From positions 14,486,742 through 14,550,741 of the forward strand of contig NC_061072.1 in the NCBI RefSeq assembly GCF_021917145.1: 64,000 bases of DNA, read 5' to 3'. The DNA comes from Hypomesus transpacificus. Taxonomy: Eukaryota > Chordata > Actinopteri > Osmeriformes > Osmeridae. Positions within the stretch are counted from its first letter, which is position 1. Every line of letters starts with the position of its first letter. Below, in pieces: positions 30,301 through 42,240 of this stretch. A model generated the notes under the pieces. That model was not told the DNA's origin. It saw only the letters and a list, made by a program, of their open reading frames with translations, and ran no database searches. Made by a program: the position numbers and the translations under genes.

Positions 30301-33300
30301 TCTCACTCTCTCTCTTCTGATCTCCTCAGACCCATTAGATAACACTACCTGTACAGTATCATTACAGTATTAGTGGCATTTGAGCAGCATGTCCCTCCCA
30401 GTGCTTGCTGAGGTCATCATCCAGAGTTTCGTATTCCTCTATCAATCTCAGTTCTTACTTCCCATAATGCCCCTCCTCTCCACCCTCAACGCCCAATGAA
30501 CTCTCCTCCACCCCCAGAACATTAACATCAGTTTCCCTGCTTCCTCTATACAGCCAGAAGCTGCTGTTTCTTTGGAAGAGTAAGAGTCCTGAGGTGGACA
30601 GTATAGAGCACAGACTAGAGGGGGCCCTTTCATACTAGGAATCTCAGCTGGCCTTACATGGACACTAGTCTTCTCCAATGGGCTTGGAATTACAAGTCAT
30701 TGTCTCATATGTGCAGACAGAATGCTGCGTTTTCATGTGATTAGAAACAGACTGCTTTAAAATGTGTTACAAGGCAAGAAAAGGAAAAAAAGATCAGTAC
30801 ATTTCTGATAGAGTACTAGTACGAGTCTTGTTTAGTTTGGGTTCTGACTTGACTGAATTCCATTTGAATTTGAGTTCATATCATGGAAAATAGTCCTCTT
30901 CCTTGACAACTAGGCGGACACTTGTTTTTAGAAGAAGTTATTTATTTGAGTGTTTCATATGGGGAGCGATTGACCAGGAGATGGCAGACTCTAATCCCTG
31001 TAGGAGAGCTTCTCTGCACCTCTGAGGAGGTTCCTCACTTCGTCACCCCCACATATCTCTCTCTCTCTCTCTCTCTGAATGGAATGTGAAGTTCACAGAC
31101 AATTCCAGTCTGAATCACAATTCAAACCTCAAGCATAATTAACATTTGAACATAAAGATGGCGACCTGGTGGGCACGAAAAAACTGACAAGCCAACTGCT
31201 ATTAGGACAGGCAGTTGTCAAGAGAAGTAAGAAAGTAAGATTGAAACCCCATCCCATTTCCCATGAGAGGGGAGGGGGGGGAACACAAATGGGCACAGTC
31301 CGGGCTGAGTCTGTGGTGGCTCAAATCCGGTCTTCAGCAGCGTGACACTAGTTCTTGAGTCTTCGACTACGCTCAAAAGAGCACAGGCTTTTCTCTCCCG
31401 GTGGGAGGGCGTGTTTTCTCTGGCAGCTCCTCCGTGTCTCCAGGTCTGGAGAGGAGGGCCCTCACAGCTTCAGGCCGGAGGCCGTCCGGACATGTTTCAC
31501 AGAGAAAGTGGCCATGTCGACAGACTGACCCCTTTCACACGTGTCCTCGCAGGACGGAGGTGTGATCGTGTCGGTGTATGCGACATGAAGGCTGATATGA
31601 CCACATTTTGGTTCGGTAACTGTGGATTCCGGTATGACTGCAGTCCTTGTGTTGAGTGATCCATGGATTCTCAACAGTTACATGCCAATTATATTAGGGT
31701 ATATTTCAGCATAAATTAAGTACAGTCGTCCTGTCTTAGCTATGGACAAAATACATGTCAGTGTACTGTCCCCCTCTGTGTCTCCTCTAGACAGATGTGG
31801 AAGGAAAGTGGATGGGGTGGAAGTTCTTGTTGAACTGTTGCCTGTCTGGGCTCTCAGTGTGTTCTGGCACATGATTCATCCTTTCCACACTCAACAATTG
31901 GTCTTCAAGCAGGGTGAACTCTCTCATCTCTTCTTCTGACACGAGACCTATTCTGACTTCACAAATTATTTTTGTACCCTTTTGTCCTAAATGCAATTTG
32001 TGGGGTGATTGTCAACTATTTTAAGAAATACTTTACTTGGGAGTGGCGGGTTCATAGCCAAGGTCTCCCCTGCAACCTATGGTATCCCATGTAATAAGCC
32101 ATCTTTCACAAGCCAGTTAGTCTCATAGCCCGTTTAAAGATCTTTCACAAACTGACAAAACCAAATTCAGCACACTAGCCAGATCAGATTCAGGCAATCC
32201 AGAGATATCCATATAACCAAAACGAGTTTGCATCGTTGCATGCTTGACTGACGATAGTTTATTGTTCAGATCCACAACCAGTTGTTAGGCAAAAAATGTA
32301 GAACATGACAACATATACTAGGGTTCATGCTAAAAAAATAGCACGAGGATACTGGCAGCATGCCAACATCAGGCCAGTGGCTATGTTCCATAGTGACCTG
32401 TCAGTGACAGCTCTCCTCAGACAGATAAGGACGGAGTCTCGTGTGGCCTTGAAAAAAGGTTCATGCGCCAAAAGATTCATGTGCCAAACCACATTGCGGA
32501 TTGTTGGATGCCAAATTCTCTAATCTAAACAAGTACATTCAGGGTTACTGACACATATCTAGTCAATGATATGGTAAGGTGTTTCGTCTCTGCCTCACAC
32601 ATGCTATCTGTTAGACCTAAAGCAGCTGACATGGGATATCAATTTGAACATATACAGTATGTTGACTGTTATTTTGTTTCTTTCTTCTTGAGAGACTGGA
32701 ACGCAGCTGCTTTGTGCACCTTATGCTTATGTCGGGTTTAGCACTGGCTTTATTTTTATATGAGTTCCGGCATGTATGTTACTGTGGGCTAGCTCATATT
32801 AATCGTTGATTAATATGTCCTGTGACCACGCAAAACAATCATTTGAACAGTAAACCAGGTTTGTTGCCGTCCCACACAACAGAGCTAGGCAGAACAAACT
32901 CAGCTCCGTGGAGCCAAAGTGATTCCAGATGCTTGCAGAACTCGTGAGAGAACAAAAAGATGTCCCCCTTTTTCTCTTCTCTGTTTCCACCACCAGACGC
33001 TATCGGAGATGTCGTTCCACTCATCTGTGGCTGACACTCCTGTATCTCCTTGGTAGTGGGAGGTGTTTTTTCAACATGTCCCATTGCGGTGAACACGTGG
33101 ATGGTAAAATGACTGTTTGAAACCATGAGATCGGGTTTCATGAAAACGGGGTGGAAAAAGTTACAGTAGAGGTACTTCTCCAGCGGACAAAAATGCAACA
33201 AAAGTCAAGCAGCCTGTCTGGAAAAGGGTGGAACAATACGAGGACCAGCATTTGTTCTCAAGCTTGCTTTACTAGACCCCCCTCCCACACATCCTCTTCA

Positions 33301-34254
33301 TTAACAATCATATGTTCATAGTACTGCATGTACCGTTGAAGACAAAACTGTTATTGTTATTTGAGCAAAGCAGGGATAAACTGCATGCAATAGATATCAT
33401 TGTAACAGTGCACATACAGTAACAGTATACCTTTCAATCGAGACATTATCATACGAGTCATATCATATGCAGTTTCCTAATTGGGACCTTGAGAAAGTCT
33501 GGGTGGGGTGGGGCAGGGCAGGGTGGGGCAGGACAAGGATGAGTTGGGACTCCTTAGGTATTCGCTTCTTGTCCTCCTAACTGTTCTATGATGTTGGAAG
33601 GAGGGCTGAGAGACTTGAAGGAAATTGAAGAACTCGAGTAATGCACAGGGCAAGCACAGACAGGACAAGAATTAGCTGAAGAGAAAAAGAAAAAATGACA
33701 GAGAGAGAGAAGAGCTTGGTTTGAGTCAGGTATAAACAGCTGATAAAATGTATGCTGCACAGCATTGCTTCTTTGGCTCTCTTCTCTGGAGTAGGTTCCC
33801 TCAAATGTGTGAAGCAGATCTAAAACTAAGAGAAGAATCAGGTCACATTCAATATATTCACTCGGTATACACAAGGTTATGTGATCTTTCAATAATCATG
33901 CATTGACACTGGAGTCAAAGTTAACTGAACCGATTCCAACAAATGGCTAATAAACACTCTTTTTAGAGAGAGCTTCTCCTGTATAAAGGTTTTGGGAAGA
34001 ATGCGTCTGCACAATGTCTTAACATGCTGTGTGAGAGGCTGCAGACGAGGACTGCAGACAAGGAGGACTGCAGGACTGCAGCCTGCTTGAGTTGGACAAA
34101 GCCACTTGTAGTGATCAAGTATAGTAAATACAAAGTCCACTCATACTGCAAACATACTGTTTGGAAATGTCGTTTTGAAATCATAGAAATGAATATTCAA
34201 TGGTTCCAGATGCAGTAGACCCAAGCCAGTAAGGTTTAAGAGGAACAGTTTTTA

Positions 34255-34304
34255 CCATCCCTAAAAGGGTTCTACTTTTAGGGATGGACCTACTACTGTA
34301 GGTC
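34255..34304. repeat. Two adjacent perfect hairpins
   Basis: A 13-bp perfect inverted repeat (arms 34255-34267 and 34275-34287, 7-base loop) is followed at once by a 7-bp inverted repeat (34287-34293 and 34298-34304, 4-base loop). No open frame or known small-RNA context surrounds them. Confidence 0.6.
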
Positions 34305-35657
34305 TACCTTCTGTGGATTTATGTAGAAAATGGTCGTTCACAGCAGACCTTTTTTGGCCTGTGAACTAATGGTAGTTATTTGGGCCATATCCATGTTGGA
34401 ATTGTTAGGGGGCTTTGAAAAGACTGGATTATGGGGATTGTCATTGTCAGATAAGTATACCTATCAAGTCAACTAATGACAAGGCTCTCCAATTGCCAAA
34501 CGCCTGTTTTTAACACATTCAAAAATTATTTTGGCTTCCAAATTTGCTGTTGATAGATAAATGGTCCAGTATCCTCCTATAATCGCCAACGGGTATTGTT
34601 TACAAAGGCAACAACCCTGTCATTCCAAAATGACATACAACACAACTCAACTTTTACGCCCATGCTCTGTAGAGACACTCATATGCTACCTTAGCTGACA
34701 GAGACTGTATGTCTGCATAAAGGATGGTCATGTTGATGGTTGTGGGTACAGAACAGTCTCCCTTTCACTGACTTCAAATACGTAATGAACTGCTGAGTGG
34801 AAGTATTGCAACGTGACTTCCATCGTACATCCAATTTTTGTCAAATTGAATGTCATCTAATCTTGTATTGTTACTTTTGTATTGTTACAATTTGTTACAC
34901 TTGCATTGTTATATGATTATTAATATTAACGCTACAATTCAAAAGGATTTTGGAAAAATCGAAGGAGGGTCAAGGTCATTGTTTTCAGTACCATTCAGTT
35001 CTGAGCATAAACGTAACATTTTCTGTCTTATCCATCTGCATTATAACATTCTGCAAGTGAAGGGACTGAAATAACTGTAGGAACTCTCTCTGTGGTATAG
35101 CTCCATCCAATCACAGACAAGTAAATGCTGCTCGGAGCGAAAGGAGTTTGAGGGTGTGTACTCCAGCACCCCCGTCCTAACTCAAGCTGTGTTAGTGCTC
35201 CCTACCCCTCCCTCTGCTTCACTGCATTTTTTTGTCTGTAGTTCGAACTGAGGACATCACTTTTTTCTATTTGCAATCCAGCCAAGGTTTCTCCCTGTGT
35301 TGATGTGGCAGGCCTGGGAAATGATGTGTTGCTGCTATCGTGTTAAGCAAAGCCCCTGGAAGTAAAAGCCCTCTTCTCTTCCGTGAAGAAGATCCTTACC
35401 GGAGCATACAGGACTTGATCGATCCCATCAACAGTTTTATAGGATATTGTATCTTTGTAGTACCAATCCATAAAATAGGTCCCTATTGGCCATTCAGTAG
35501 ATGACAGGGATGACAGGAGATGCCATGGATGACTAAGTTTGAAATCAAAGTCAAGGTGGGGTTTCAGATTCAATATGTCACCAACCCCAGACAAGTATAA
35601 TAATCAGGACACAGTACATCTTTTTCAGGTTTATTCAGAAGACCTGTATAATCTTTA

Positions 35658-35724
35658 TACACACACACACCACACACACACACCAGTGCACACACACACA
35701 AACACACACACACACGCACACACA
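35658..35724 (+). repeat. CA microsatellite
   Basis: CA dinucleotide repeats interrupted by CC, GTG and AA/CG variants. Confidence 0.85.
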
Positions 35725-38585
35725 TAATGCTGTGTTGGTGGGCTAGAGGAGGAGCTCCATTGTAAGTTTCCATTAGGTGATGTGGAGGAGAGAGGAAACT
35801 GAATCCAGCTGAACACCACTGAGCATGGAGACCCTGCTCATCTAAATATGGGCATCCACCCATAGCCAATCAGAGCACTACAATGACCTGGCCCGGCCCA
35901 CTAGTGTCTGCCCTCTACCTTTCCCTTTTTTTTTTCTTCCCTAGTTGAACATGTGACGTGGAAATCTCAAAAGCTGACAATTCTCTGTAAAGGTTTTTTC
36001 TTCTTTGTGGGTTTTTGGCTCAGTCGTCTGCCTCTATATCTCTTCTTCTGCTCTCCCCTTCTGTGTATCTGCCCTGGTATTTCCTCTGGGGAACTCAGCA
36101 CTGATCTCTGTGTTCCAGCTGAGACACTGAGGCTGTTGGCCGGGCGCATGTTAAAGGATGTTTGCAGTTCGCTGTTGTGTCTGGTGGAGGGACCCTGTGC
36201 TGCATTTACACTCTCAGATATGATCGCTAACGACTTGTCCTAATGCTGTAACTCATGGTATTTTGGCATGATCACTAGTCTATTTAACGACTTTAAAGAT
36301 TTAAAAACTGATGCTCCACACCCCCAAGTCCGAAGAAAAAGCATTCGATTTAACCTCAGACTTTCCGTGGTCACGGGTGACATAATGTCTGTCGGTCAAA
36401 CGGAAAATGGTGACGGAAACAGATGTTGAGCACCACATACCTTTCTGTTTGTGGGGGGTTGGGGAGGTCGGATGGGTTAGTTAGGGGGGTACAAGGGTAG
36501 GATAGATTCAGCTTGAAGTTTGGACTTTCTTCCCCCCATTGTGAGTGACTGGAAGGAACTGTGTTTCGGTTGCTCACCCATAGAAGGCGTTTCAACTTGC
36601 TGTAGCATTTGCAGACAGTGGAGCTTTGATGTGAGACCAAAAAAAGGCCTCTCCCCCCTTCTCCGCGAGCACGGCCTCTGTCCATCTCCTTTCCTCACAC
36701 CACGAACAAAACATTTGGGATGATTCTAGATCCTTCTAGATCAAGACACCTCACCTCTCGAGCAGAATATGTCCTCCCTTCATGAAGCACTGAAGAACAT
36801 TATCAGCAGCTCTGCATGGCATTAAGGATCCAGTCCATGTCAGCATGCTGTGAAAAGTAATTGCCTGTAAGGTTTTGCTCCCCTTTTTGAAGGTGTTTTA
36901 AAGTGGGTCCCCCCAGGTGCCTAAAGTGGTAGGGGGCTAGGTTTACAGATACCTGTTTTCACTGACAGGCACACGTTTACTCATATACTTTGGAGCCATA
37001 AAAAGCCCCCACCCAATCACAGGTAGCCTTTTACCTGCCACATGCTTCCTATTAGGATGATGGAAACAGGAGCAACTTCATGGATGCCTCTCCCCAGGGA
37101 GCCAATGACTGGCTGGGACCTCCTGAGCAACCTGAAAACGTCTAATAGCGATAATCAGCACCTGTCACATGTGTTTCAGAACACACAGTAGCCCAGTTAT
37201 GCAAGAGGCCAAACATGACTTTGGTTAAAAAAAGGGACCATTGTCATGTTTAATGTTTAATATGCCTGCCTGGATTTCAACTTCATACAATACAAGGTAC
37301 GCAAGATAATCGAGCCACGGACACATACGCACAGAGACCTGCCTTATAATTAGAAAAATACAGTAGACTCAACAGATTGGCTCCACCCACTGCAGGCATT
37401 CTCCTGTGAAGAGTTGATTGAATCCAGCATGGTCAGTGACACGTCTGCATGTAGGAAACGTTTCCAGCACCTTGGTTCACCCTCTTATGACTTTGTGTAT
37501 TTACACCACACCCCTCACTTTTGACGTTGAATTCTCATTTTCCACTACCATCATGGCTGCTTGGCCTAAACTAAGGCCTTTGAGCACCTCAGCTACTTAA
37601 AATACAATCTGCAGCAATGACGACAAACCGGGTCCTGGCTTCTTATCAAAGCAGTAAAGGACCCAGGGCTATTGTAAAACACACAGGGGGCCAAACACAC
37701 CTCGATAAAACACCCCTTGATCTTCTGAGATAGAAAATGAAGCAGGCAGTAAAAAGGACTGCCGTAATGGAGGACCTGCTACTGTGAGGACCCCGGTATA
37801 TGAATCTCAATTTACGCTTGTTAACATTTGAATGGACATTCCCTTTGACTCAGGAACAAAGAACCTGGTCTTTGATCCTGTGTTATGAAGTTCATAAAGC
37901 CAGAGGATGGTGTTGTCATTATCAAATGTAACTGTCACTTTGGGATGGAATGATAAAGAACATTGCAAATCAGGAATTGTACTTTTAAAATAAAATAAAA
38001 AAACTTTGTTCTAGACACACTGTAATCAACAGTTTTACTTTGCTTTCATGGTAAGGTGTCTTAGCGGTACAGGCAGGACACATTTCAGGGCTCATAGTAG
38101 TTGGCTGAGGTGATCAGAGAAGATGTCCTCTCAGATTGCAGTGCTGCAGTCCAACAGCCATCTGGTTCCGCCATTTTTCAGAATTCAGTCAATGAACTCA
38201 TCTTACAAGACAGGGACTGCGAAAGACATTAGGCAGACAGTGAAAGAGCAAGGGAGAGAGAGAGGTGTGTGAAACTGGAGCACAAGCAAAGGTTTGACTC
38301 TGAGTAAGGATTTCCTTGGCTGTTTAACACAGTGTCCAAACTAAGACAGTCTGTCTACCTTTGGCATTGTAGCCATACTGATAGAAGGCAAAGTACCTGC
38401 TCTTAATTCAGTAAATGTTTGTAACCTGTTCAGGTCATTGGGAGACCAGAAGCATATCTCAAAAGACTTTCCTCAGACCCTTGTCTGGTCTGTAACTCTT
38501 TGGGACTCATTAAGTGACCTCTGAAGTATCAAATGCATTTAGGGTCAGGGTTAGGCACAGGGTTAAACATTTGTGTCTGTAAGAT

Positions 38586-39110
38586 TGTAATAGAAAATTA
38601 CTATTCTTTAAGATGTCTATAATATTCTTTGGCCTAGAACAATTATTGCTGAGGTTTTAACTTCTGTAAAAATGGCATAACCTTTTAGCCTAAGACAGTA
38701 TTGCTTAAGTTTCCGTTTGCTGACAAACGTCTAACAATTTGACTGTTTGACCCTGGTTGTTTTGCCCATACTCCAGGGGTGTTTTTGCTGACAAGTTCTG
38801 CTTCTGTCGTCTCAAGCTCTGTTTTTTAATATTGAGCATCTGTATCCAGTTCTGCAACCTATTTCCCTTTTATACTTTCTGTTATTGATGATTCCTCTTT
38901 TGATAGACATGAACTATTGAACTAATGATGTAACTGTCTGGAATTACTGTATAAAAGAGTGTTCAGATCATGACACCTTTAGAGAGCCCTTCTACTGCAG
39001 ACATCATTTATGATACTGTTTTGGAACTGCTCCTCCTTGATTTCAAGAATAAACAGATAAAGACAAATTCTTCTGACTTCAGACATTCAATCATAGAAAA
39101 TTCCACCACA
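38586..39110 (+). repeat. 5' long terminal repeat
   Basis: The LTR begins TGTAATAGAA and ends TTCCACCACA. It contains a TATA box (TATAAAAG, 38950-38957) and a poly(A) signal (AATAAA, 39048-39053), which place the U3/R boundary near 38980 and the R/U5 boundary near 39070. Comparison by eye with the 3' copy over all 525 bases found no difference. Confidence 0.95.
38950..38957 (+). promoter_or_regulatory. LTR TATA box
   Basis: TATAAAAG lies 91 bases upstream of AATAAA within the LTR, the expected U3-R order. Confidence 0.75.
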
Positions 39111-39136
39111 AACTTGACGTCACGAACAAGATTCCA
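39111..39136 (+). other. Expected primer-binding site region, non-canonical
   Basis: The site directly after the LTR should start with TGG, complementary to a tRNA 3' CCA. Here it reads AACTTGACGTCACGAACAAG, and I cannot match it to a tRNA. It may be mutated, or primed in another way. Confidence 0.35.
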
Positions 39137-40368
39137 CGAGTGATCGTCGGGAGCGACGCGGACGGGGACTGATCATCCCAAACAAAGGTGTTTGGCCTCC
39201 AAAACCTCAACATTTTCAAAGAGAGGGGAGGACCGGCCGTTGCGCCCCCGATTGTCTCCGCTGGAATTTTGACCTGTTATGACATCTTCAAAATCATCAA
39301 AAGTTAAACGGTGAGAAATATTCATAACTTTTTAAATTTGGAATTTGGTACAGACCGGTCAGGCTTGACACCATAGGCGTTTTCCTCACTTCCTTTACTG
39401 GTTGTGGAAAAAATTCGAACCAGACTCTTCCCGGGGAAGAATTCCTTTATTCTTGTTGTGGAAAGAACGAACCAGACCTTACAGAGACGTCTGTATTGAA
39501 AATCAGTGCACTGCCCATCAAAGTAAGGATGGGAAAGAAAAGTAAACAGGTTGGACCTGTTGAGGGTCCTATAGTGGACCAGATGAGGAAGAGATATGGT
39601 GAAGAGAGCCTGGACTGTTTGCATGTTTGGTCAGAAAAGTTTGGTTTTCCTGTAAACGGATCCTTTAGTACAAACCAGCTGAGTCAGTTAAGAGAGAAAT
39701 TGATGGAACAAGAAAGTGATTTAAGAGGGAAAAAGAAAGTGAATATGAAAGATTTAGAAATGGTTGAAAACACAGGAAATGTTTTGAGTTGTGGAACAAA
39801 GAGTCTGACCGTAGGGAGAGATCCAGACTTCAGAAGGTATTGAAAAGTGAACCAGAAAAATGTCAGGATGAAGAGATAGGGAAATGTCCACCATACATGC
39901 CGGCGCACACGCACTCGCACATGTCTTCTGCTTTGTACCCACAGTTGAGTGCCACGAGGCTGCGCTCGGACCTGGATTTCCTGCCCTCCTGCCCTCCTTC
40001 AGCTCCACGACCAGACCACACACAAAGCCAACGACAACCCCCACCGCTGAGAGAGGCCCTTCTTCAGCCACAGAAAGAGGAACTCTCTTCTCCAACTAAC
40101 CGCACCCGATCGGGCCAGATGTATGGACAGGGGAAGTCAACTTCTGTCCAGGCAGCCGACTCCACCACGCCTGTCAACCGCCGCGCAGAAAACACACCAC
40201 TGCCTCCGGACTCAGACGATGAACTAAGTGCCTTTCCAGTACAGAACTACCCCATGGTGGAGGTCGCGGGACATGACGGCCCGACCATGGTTTTTCGCCC
40301 GTGGACTGTGTCAGACGTTAGGGAAGCTAGTTCACACCTCCCAGACGTTACTACCTCGGGAGAAGCCT

Positions 40369-40376
40369 TTGCTGAG
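40369..40376 (+). repeat. Left 8-bp target-site duplication of nested hAT-like element
   Basis: TTGCTGAG here is repeated exactly at 41427-41434, on the other side of the insertion. Confidence 0.95.
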
Positions 40377-41426
40377 CAGGGCCGTAACTACCATTGAGGA
40401 CACCGAGGTCGTGTCCTCGGTATTTTTTTTCGTATTTCTGTTTTTTTTTTGCTTAAATCGTGGTATATAAACTCAAAATAAAGTACACGTGAAACTGACT
40501 GCAGGACGATGATCTTGGTCTCCCACAAACCGTAACGTGATTTTATACATGAATCAACATTCATTTTGCGATTGATATGATATGTCATTGATGTGATTGA
40601 TTGAAAATGAAATTCAGTGGCAATTGGGAAATATCAAACTGACTCGCTATCGCTCGGTCGATACGTTCCAGCCTCAGTTTGATATTTCCCGGCATGACCG
40701 AACGGTCGAGGTTAGTAAGTAGTTTATTATATGGCAATTTTAGATTCTTTTCATTTTGTAAACGAAAATAAATGGTACCTTTAGGCTAATTGTAGCTAGC
40801 TCTTAAGTCTTCTCACGGTGTGTTTCATGTGTTGCCAAGCAACTCATTACTTTTGATAGAAAGCGGACAACATGGTTCTGCTAAAATGGCTTTAATTTCA
40901 TCACAAAATAACGACACAAGTGATTCAAAGAGTCTGGTCTTCATCCTCACTTTCGATGACAAAGCTTTTCAGCATCATCTGGATAGTAAAACTCAGCAGC
41001 TGACTCGTCGATATCGCTCATTTTGAAGCTGACGTCAGAGGGCAATACGGATCCGTATTGACCGGCGAGGAGGGCAACACGCTGGGGTGACTACCCGTTA
41101 TCCAATCAAAACGCTCGTACCGTCGTTGCCATATAATAATAATTTAAAAAAAATTGTGGTAACTTGCCCTTACTTCATGAGTCCCATAAAGGTCCTTCAA
41201 AAAGCCTCAGAATGCCCCATGTTTACCTCAAAATTTCAAAAGCTCCACACCGCCCCATATTCAAATGTCATAATGATGATGTTTTTGCTCCTTAAGACTC
41301 AATAAGAGAAAATGGCCATATTTAAATAATGTAATTTAAAAAAAATCCGGGGGAGCATGCCCCCGAACCCGCCTAGAAGTTCTGACTCATGACCTCAGTA
41401 TTTTTTGGGGCCTGCGTACGGCCCTG
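40377..41426. mobile_element. Non-autonomous hAT-like DNA transposon inserted in gag
   Basis: The 1050-bp element begins CAGGGCCGTA and ends with its reverse complement TACGGCCCTG, a 10-bp terminal inverted repeat in the CAGGG style of hAT elements. It is flanked by a perfect 8-bp duplication, the hAT target size. The inside is AT-rich and has no transposase-sized frame, so it would need an enzyme supplied elsewhere. It contains a perfect 17-bp inverted repeat (40626-40642 with 40674-40690), a smaller hairpin near the left end (GAGGACAC/GTGTCCTC around 40395-40420), and near the right end a GGGGGAGCATGCCCCC block. Superfamily rests on ends and duplication size only. Confidence 0.88.
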
Positions 41427-41434
41427 TTGCTGAG
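41427..41434 (+). repeat. Right 8-bp target-site duplication
   Basis: This is an exact copy of TTGCTGAG at 40369-40376. The element plus one duplication adds 1058 bp. Confidence 0.95.
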
Positions 41435-42226
41435 GCATTGATTGTGTTCTGTAGGGAGTTCAGACCCACTTTAACTGAACTCAGGCGCCTGTTAGGGACA
41501 AAAATGAAGGCAACAGACTTTGCAAAGATCTCCAACATCCTTGTGGGTGATGACATCAGGTGTGCTCACATTGAATATGGACATGCGGACAATCCACAGT
41601 ATGCGAGAAAAGTCACTGACATCGCTACTGTCATAAAGACAGCTTTTCCAACTCGACTGAACATGTCAGCAATAGCAGCATGTAAACAGAGACCTGATGA
41701 AGGTACAGACGACTACCTGCACCGCCTCACAGAAGTTTTCACCACCCACAGCGGCATTGCTCGACCCAACAACACCGACCAGATGACACCCTGGGAAACC
41801 CATCTCTGTTCTGCTTTTCTGAATGGACTGTTACCAGAGATCGCTGCTGCCATCAAACTCTCCTGTGTCTGTTATGAGGAAGCCCGCTCGGATGAACTAC
41901 GACGACACAGCTGACATAACCAAGCTCAGCTGATGGCCAAGAAACAACAGAGGACCATTAAAGCTGAGAAGGAACTTCATCAAGCCACACTGACTCTTCT
42001 TCAAACTGCATCCCAGCAACATGGAGGCAAAGGCGGCTTCAACAAGAAGGGCAGGAAGGGAGAACAAGGGCGCGGTAAAGGAGACAACAAGGGTCGGCAT
42101 TTCCACAAAGACCCTGATGCCTGTTTCAAGTGTGGGGAAAAAGGACACTGGGCAAGGGACTGTCCTAATAAGAGGGGGGAGAAGAATGAGTTTTCCCACC
42201 GGAAGAACAGCTTTCATTCATCCGAT

Positions 42227-42240
42227 TGACTAAGAGGGCA
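42227..42240 (+). promoter_or_regulatory. gag-pol stop codon in readthrough context (UGA CUA)
   Basis: The gag frame stops at TGA (42227-42229) and is followed at once by CTA, then AGA GGG CAG. The same frame is open from 42230 through protease and reverse transcriptase, so no frameshift is needed. UGA-CUA is an established efficient readthrough context, and gamma- and epsilonretroviruses express Pol by in-frame suppression of the gag stop. A downstream pseudoknot is expected but not demonstrated here. Confidence 0.75.

Larger units (their letters stand above)
27394..38581. other. Large gene-free interval between retsat and the provirus
   Basis: No exon with homology I recognise was found on either strand in these 11 kb. 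Open frames are short and without conserved motifs. Simple features are a GT tract (28496-28532), an imperfect tandem repeat of TAGCAGTTCAGGTAAA-like words (28870-28985), a CT run (31059-31076), a GGTGGGG-type run (33500-33545), paired hairpins at 34255-34304 and a CA tract (35658-35724). It may contain regulatory DNA or noncoding transcripts, but nothing in the sequence alone shows this. Confidence 0.4.
39529..42229 (+). pseudogene. gag: gag, disrupted by frameshift, hAT insertion and early stop
   Basis: The likely start is the ATG at 39529. The protein begins MGKKS, a Gly-2 N-myristoylation pattern expected for a retroviral matrix protein. The first frame ends at 39843, but matrix-like charged sequence continues in another frame from about 39789, so a one-base-type frameshift lies near 39780-39790. 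A Pro-rich segment follows (about 39950-40200). The capsid region is split at 40377 by a transposon and resumes after 41434 in the phase expected from the insertion length. The capsid core (PTLTELRRLLGTKM; NGLLPEIAAAI) is followed by an in-frame TGA at 41912-41914. The frame then continues through a basic nucleocapsid with one zinc knuckle, C-x2-C-x4-H-x4-C (42122-42163), to the TGA at 42227. I describe only the breaks and do not reconstruct the protein. Confidence 0.9.

Noticed and set aside
39754-40095. Minus-strand 113-codon frame inside gag
   Set aside because: It is the shadow of the plus-strand gag coding sequence.
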